This document shows positions 6,204 to 8,374 of a DNA stretch of 8,374 bases, in pieces. The notes beneath the pieces were generated by a model, which saw only the letters and a list, made by a program, of their open reading frames with translations, was not told the DNA's origin and did not search any database. Source of the stretch: an uncultured Acidimicrobiales bacterium (lineage in GTDB: Bacteria; Actinomycetota; Acidimicrobiia; Acidimicrobiales; Iamiaceae); NCBI GenBank assembly GCA_937926025.1, contig CALANQ010000415.1, positions 1 to 8,374 of the forward strand, written 5' to 3'. A program made the position numbers and the translations under genes. Each line of letters begins with the position of its first letter. Position 1 is the first letter of the stretch.

Positions 6204-7073
6204 ATGACCACCGACCTGCACACCACCGACACCGCGGCGGGCACCGTCGAGTACGCCGATGACGGCAGCGGCCCCGCCGTGCTGTTCGTGCACGGCTCGC
6301 CCGGCGGCGCGGACCAGGCGGCCCTCATGTCGGCGTTCCTGGTGGACGCCGGGTTCCGCGTCATCGCCCCGTCGCGCCCCGGCTACGGCGGCACGCCGCT
6401 GACCGATGCCAACGCGGACCCGGCGGCGCAGGCCGAGCTGCACGCCGCCCTGCTCGACACCCTGGGGCTGGACTCGGTGGCGGTCGCCTGCTGGTCCGGC
6501 GGCGGCCCGTCCACCTACGCCCTGGCGTCCGCGCACCCCGACCGGGTCGCGGCCATCGCGGCCATCGCCGCCGTCAGCCACGACTACACGTTCGAGGGCA
6601 CCAGCGAATCGCTGCTCATGGCGGGCAAGGCCGGGCGCTGGATCATGAAGGAGCTGGTCCACCACGCGCCGAAGACGGTCGTCTCGTCGCTGGCCAAGGA
6701 GGAGGGCGACCTCGACAAGCACCAGCTGAAGGAGCTGGTGGACCACATCTGGCACGACGACGCCAAGCGGGCGTTCGTCCTGTCGCTCTCCGAGCTGGTT
6801 ACCGGACCGGAGCGCCACGCCGGTCTGGCGAACGACCAGGCGCGGTTCCCCGAGATCGGCGACCTCGGCCTCGGCGGGGTGCGGGCACCGGTGCTGCTGG
6901 TCCACGGCGACGCCGATGGCGACGTGCCCGCCGAGCAGAGCGACCACGCCTTGGCGGCGCTGGCCGACGCCGAGCTGGTCTCCGTGGCCGGCGGCACCCA
7001 CGTGGCCGTCTGGACCGATCCCACCAGCGACGCCCTCCAGGCGAGGATCGCCCAGCACCTCCGCCCGGCCTGA
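6204..7073 (+). CDS. Alpha/beta hydrolase
   Basis: A 289-residue cytosolic alpha/beta hydrolase fold protein. FVHGSPGG (28-35) supplies the oxyanion region. SRPGYGGTP (57-65) is the conserved loop after strand 4. The nucleophile elbow is CWSGGG (96-101), making Ser98 the probable nucleophile. LLVHGDADGDVP (231-242) offers Asp238 as the acid, and GGTHVAVW (263-270) offers His266. The elbow carries Cys at 96 where G-x-S-x-G proteins of this kind usually have Gly. The cap region around 130-200 is rich in Lys, Glu and His. The ATG start has AGGAG seven bases upstream. The gene is divergent from tetR with operator 2 between them, so it is the best candidate target; its substrate may be related to the regulator's ligand. 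Substrate unknown: esterase, lactonase, haloperoxidase-like or C-C hydrolase are all open. Confidence 0.9.
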   Translation: MTTDLHTTDTAAGTVEYADDGSGPAVLFVHGSPGGADQAALMSAFLVDAGFRVIAPSRPGYGGTPLTDANADPAAQAELHAALLDTLGLDSVAVACWSGGGPSTYALASAHPDRVAAIAAIAAVSHDYTFEGTSESLLMAGKAGRWIMKELVHHAPKTVVSSLAKEEGDLDKHQLKELVDHIWHDDAKRAFVLSLSELVTGPERHAGLANDQARFPEIGDLGLGGVRAPVLLVHGDADGDVPAEQSDHALAALADAELVSVAGGTHVAVWTDPTSDALQARIAQHLRPA

Positions 7074-7121
7074 CCGCGGGCGGCCTGTCCGGGGTGCTCG
7101 CCGCGGGCCGTCGGGGTGGTC

Positions 7122-7147
7122 CAGACTGAGCGGCCGAGCTGGGGAGG
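7122..7147 (+). promoter_or_regulatory. Sulfatase leader: ribosome binding site and weak -10 candidate
   Basis: GGGGAGG at 7141-7147 lies five bases before GTG 7153 and decides the start. CAGACT at 7122-7127 resembles an actinobacterial -10 box, 25 bases before the start, but no -35 is visible. The 79-base gap from the hydrolase otherwise shows only GC-rich sequence, so read-through from the hydrolase is equally possible. Confidence 0.4.
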
Positions 7148-7152
7148 CCACC

Positions 7153-8374
7153 GTGGGCAAGCGACCGAACATCGTGCTGATCGTCACCGACGAGGAGCGC
7201 TACCACCTGCCCGCCGCAGCCGGGTACTCGCTGCCCGCTCACGAGCGGCTGGCGGCCCGGGGCGTGTCGTTCCCCAACTACTACGCGGCCTCGGCGATGT
7301 GCAGCTCGTCGCGATCGGTGATCTACACGGGCCGCCACATGCCCGTCACCGAGATCCACGACAACGACAACATGCCCTACGTCGACCCGCTCGATCCGGC
7401 GCTCGGCACCATCGGCACCATGCTCCGGAGCGCCGGCTACTACTGCAGCTACCAGGGGAAGTGGCACCTGTCGAAGCTGTACAAGCAGCCGGGCGACCCC
7501 TCCACCGTCGACGCGCTGGAGCCCTACGGGTTCTCCGAGTGGAACGACTGGGGCGACATCGACGGCGGTGCGTGGGCCGGGCTGCGGGTCGACCCGGTGA
7601 TCGCCGGGCAGGCGGTGAAGTGGCTCCGGGAGCGGGCACCGGTGGTGGCCGAGGAGTCATCGTGGTTCCTGGCCGTCAACTTCGTGAACCCGCACGACAT
7701 CATGAGCTTCGACTACGGCGGCACGCCGCAGATCCACCTGCCGCCGAACCTGGCCCATGCGGTCATCACCAAGCCCCCGGCCCCGGTGCCGCTCTACGAG
7801 CAGCGGTGGGACGTGGACCTCCCGGGCTCGGTGGCCGACGACCTCTCCGGCGCGGCGCCGGCGGTGCGCGAGTACGCCGCGGTCACCGACGCCACCTTCG
7901 GCCCGGTGTCGGGCGACGATCACTGGCTCGAGGGGCTGTCCTTCTACCTGAACTGCGTGCGGGACGTGGACCGCAGCATCGACCTGGTGCTCGACGCGCT
8001 GGCCGCATCGGGCCAGGCCGACGACACGGTGGTGATCTTCACCGCAGACCACGGCGACCTGGTGGGGTCGCACGGGCTGCGCCAGAAGGGCAACCTCGTC
8101 TACGACGAGAACTTCCACGTGCCGCTCATCGTCGTGCACCCCGACGGTCCGAAGGGGGTGGAGGCGCCGTCGCTCGCCTCGGCGGTCGACCTGGCACCCA
8201 CCCTGCTGGACATCGCCGGGTTGGACGAGGCCGCCCGGGCCACCGAGCACCCGGACCTCCGCGGCCGTTCGCTGCTGCCCGCCCTCGACGGCGCGTCGGT
8301 CCGCGACGGGGTGCTGACCGCGGTGGAGGCGGTCACGTACCTCGACGCCGGGTTCTGGGACCACTTCTCCGACG
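7153..8374 (+). CDS. Type I sulfatase-family hydrolase (3' end outside window)
   Basis: The first 407 residues of a sulfatase/phosphonate monoester hydrolase-like enzyme (alkaline phosphatase superfamily); the frame is open to the window edge. RPNIVLIVTDEERY (4-17) is the family's first strand with metal ligand Asp13 and Glu14 in place of the common second Asp. CSSSRSVIYTG (50-60) is the active-site signature, with Cys50 expected to be converted to formylglycine. GKWHL (102-106) offers Lys103 and His105. TADHGD (297-302) offers Asp299 and His300, and the GSHGLRQKGN stretch that follows offers Lys312. VDLAPTLLDIAG matches the conserved C-terminal part. There is no signal peptide, which suggests a cytosolic enzyme. 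The signature has Ser where the formylglycine-generating enzyme motif C-x-P/A-x-R has Pro or Ala. The substrate is undetermined: sulfate ester, choline sulfate or a phospho/phosphonate ester. The end is missing; relatives run about 450-550 residues. Confidence 0.9.
   Translation, partial: MGKRPNIVLIVTDEERYHLPAAAGYSLPAHERLAARGVSFPNYYAASAMCSSSRSVIYTGRHMPVTEIHDNDNMPYVDPLDPALGTIGTMLRSAGYYCSYQGKWHLSKLYKQPGDPSTVDALEPYGFSEWNDWGDIDGGAWAGLRVDPVIAGQAVKWLRERAPVVAEESSWFLAVNFVNPHDIMSFDYGGTPQIHLPPNLAHAVITKPPAPVPLYEQRWDVDLPGSVADDLSGAAPAVREYAAVTDATFGPVSGDDHWLEGLSFYLNCVRDVDRSIDLVLDALAASGQADDTVVIFTADHGDLVGSHGLRQKGNLVYDENFHVPLIVVHPDGPKGVEAPSLASAVDLAPTLLDIAGLDEAARATEHPDLRGRSLLPALDGASVRDGVLTAVEAVTYLDAGFWDHFSD

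Noticed and set aside
5479..6204. 241-codon plus-strand frame downstream of the 5448-5476 promoter
   Set aside because: It has a promoter in front and a purine-rich stretch that could serve as a ribosome binding site, but it is the antisense of tetR and its residues show no fold or motif. tetR on the minus strand is clearly the real gene.
7074..7152. Repeated CCGCGGGC in the hydrolase-sulfatase gap as a terminator
   Set aside because: The copies are direct repeats and not an inverted repeat. The only inverted pair, CGGCC/GGCCG, has five bases and no U-tract.

Overview
The window is very GC-rich DNA (roughly 70-75% by eye) with strong G/C bias at third codon positions, frequent GTG starts and AGGAGG-type ribosome binding sites. 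Together with a membrane-anchored Ser/Thr protein kinase carrying a Thr/Pro-rich outer tail and a GH15 sugar hydrolase, this suggests a high-GC actinomycete. A lineage such as Acidimicrobiia is possible, but that is only an impression. Gene density is high and no gene-free stretch exceeds 150 bases. I see no rRNA, tRNA, CRISPR array, insertion sequence or phage gene.

Layout: (1) 1-712, plus strand, the 3' end of a Ser/Thr protein kinase gene: rest of the kinase C-lobe, one membrane helix and an outer Thr/Pro/Lys-rich tail. (2) 783-2474, plus strand, a complete CocE/NonD-type (peptidase S15-like) serine hydrolase. (3) 5316-2513, minus strand, a two-gene operon whose reading frames overlap by 7 bases: a GH15 glucoamylase/trehalase-like enzyme followed by a ROK-family sugar kinase, probably glucokinase. 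This fits hydrolysis of an alpha-glucoside followed by phosphorylation of the released glucose. It converges on the CocE-type gene with only 38 bases between stop codons. (4) 6129-5515, minus strand, a TetR-family regulator, divergent from (5) 6204-7073, plus strand, a small alpha/beta hydrolase. (6) 7153 to the window end, plus strand, a cytosolic type I sulfatase-family enzyme cut off by the window edge; 407 codons are visible and the active-site Cys lies in an unusual C-S-S-S-R motif.

The most interesting part is regulatory. The same 20-bp imperfect palindrome (consensus TTGYRACC-N4-GGTTACAA) occurs on both sides of the tetR gene, in the same orientation. One copy lies in the tetR/hydrolase divergent region (6150-6169). 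The other lies between the 3' end of tetR and the GH15 gene (5456-5475). The second copy is embedded in a good sigma-70-like promoter, TTGACA-17 bp-TACAAA, that points into tetR from behind, antisense to it and towards the alpha/beta hydrolase. A perfect 11-bp inverted repeat brackets that site, and one arm carries a possible ribosome binding site for the GH15 gene. The simplest reading is a TetR autoregulatory circuit with a second operator that controls an antisense or long-leader transcript, or the neighbouring sugar operon. This is inferred from sequence only.
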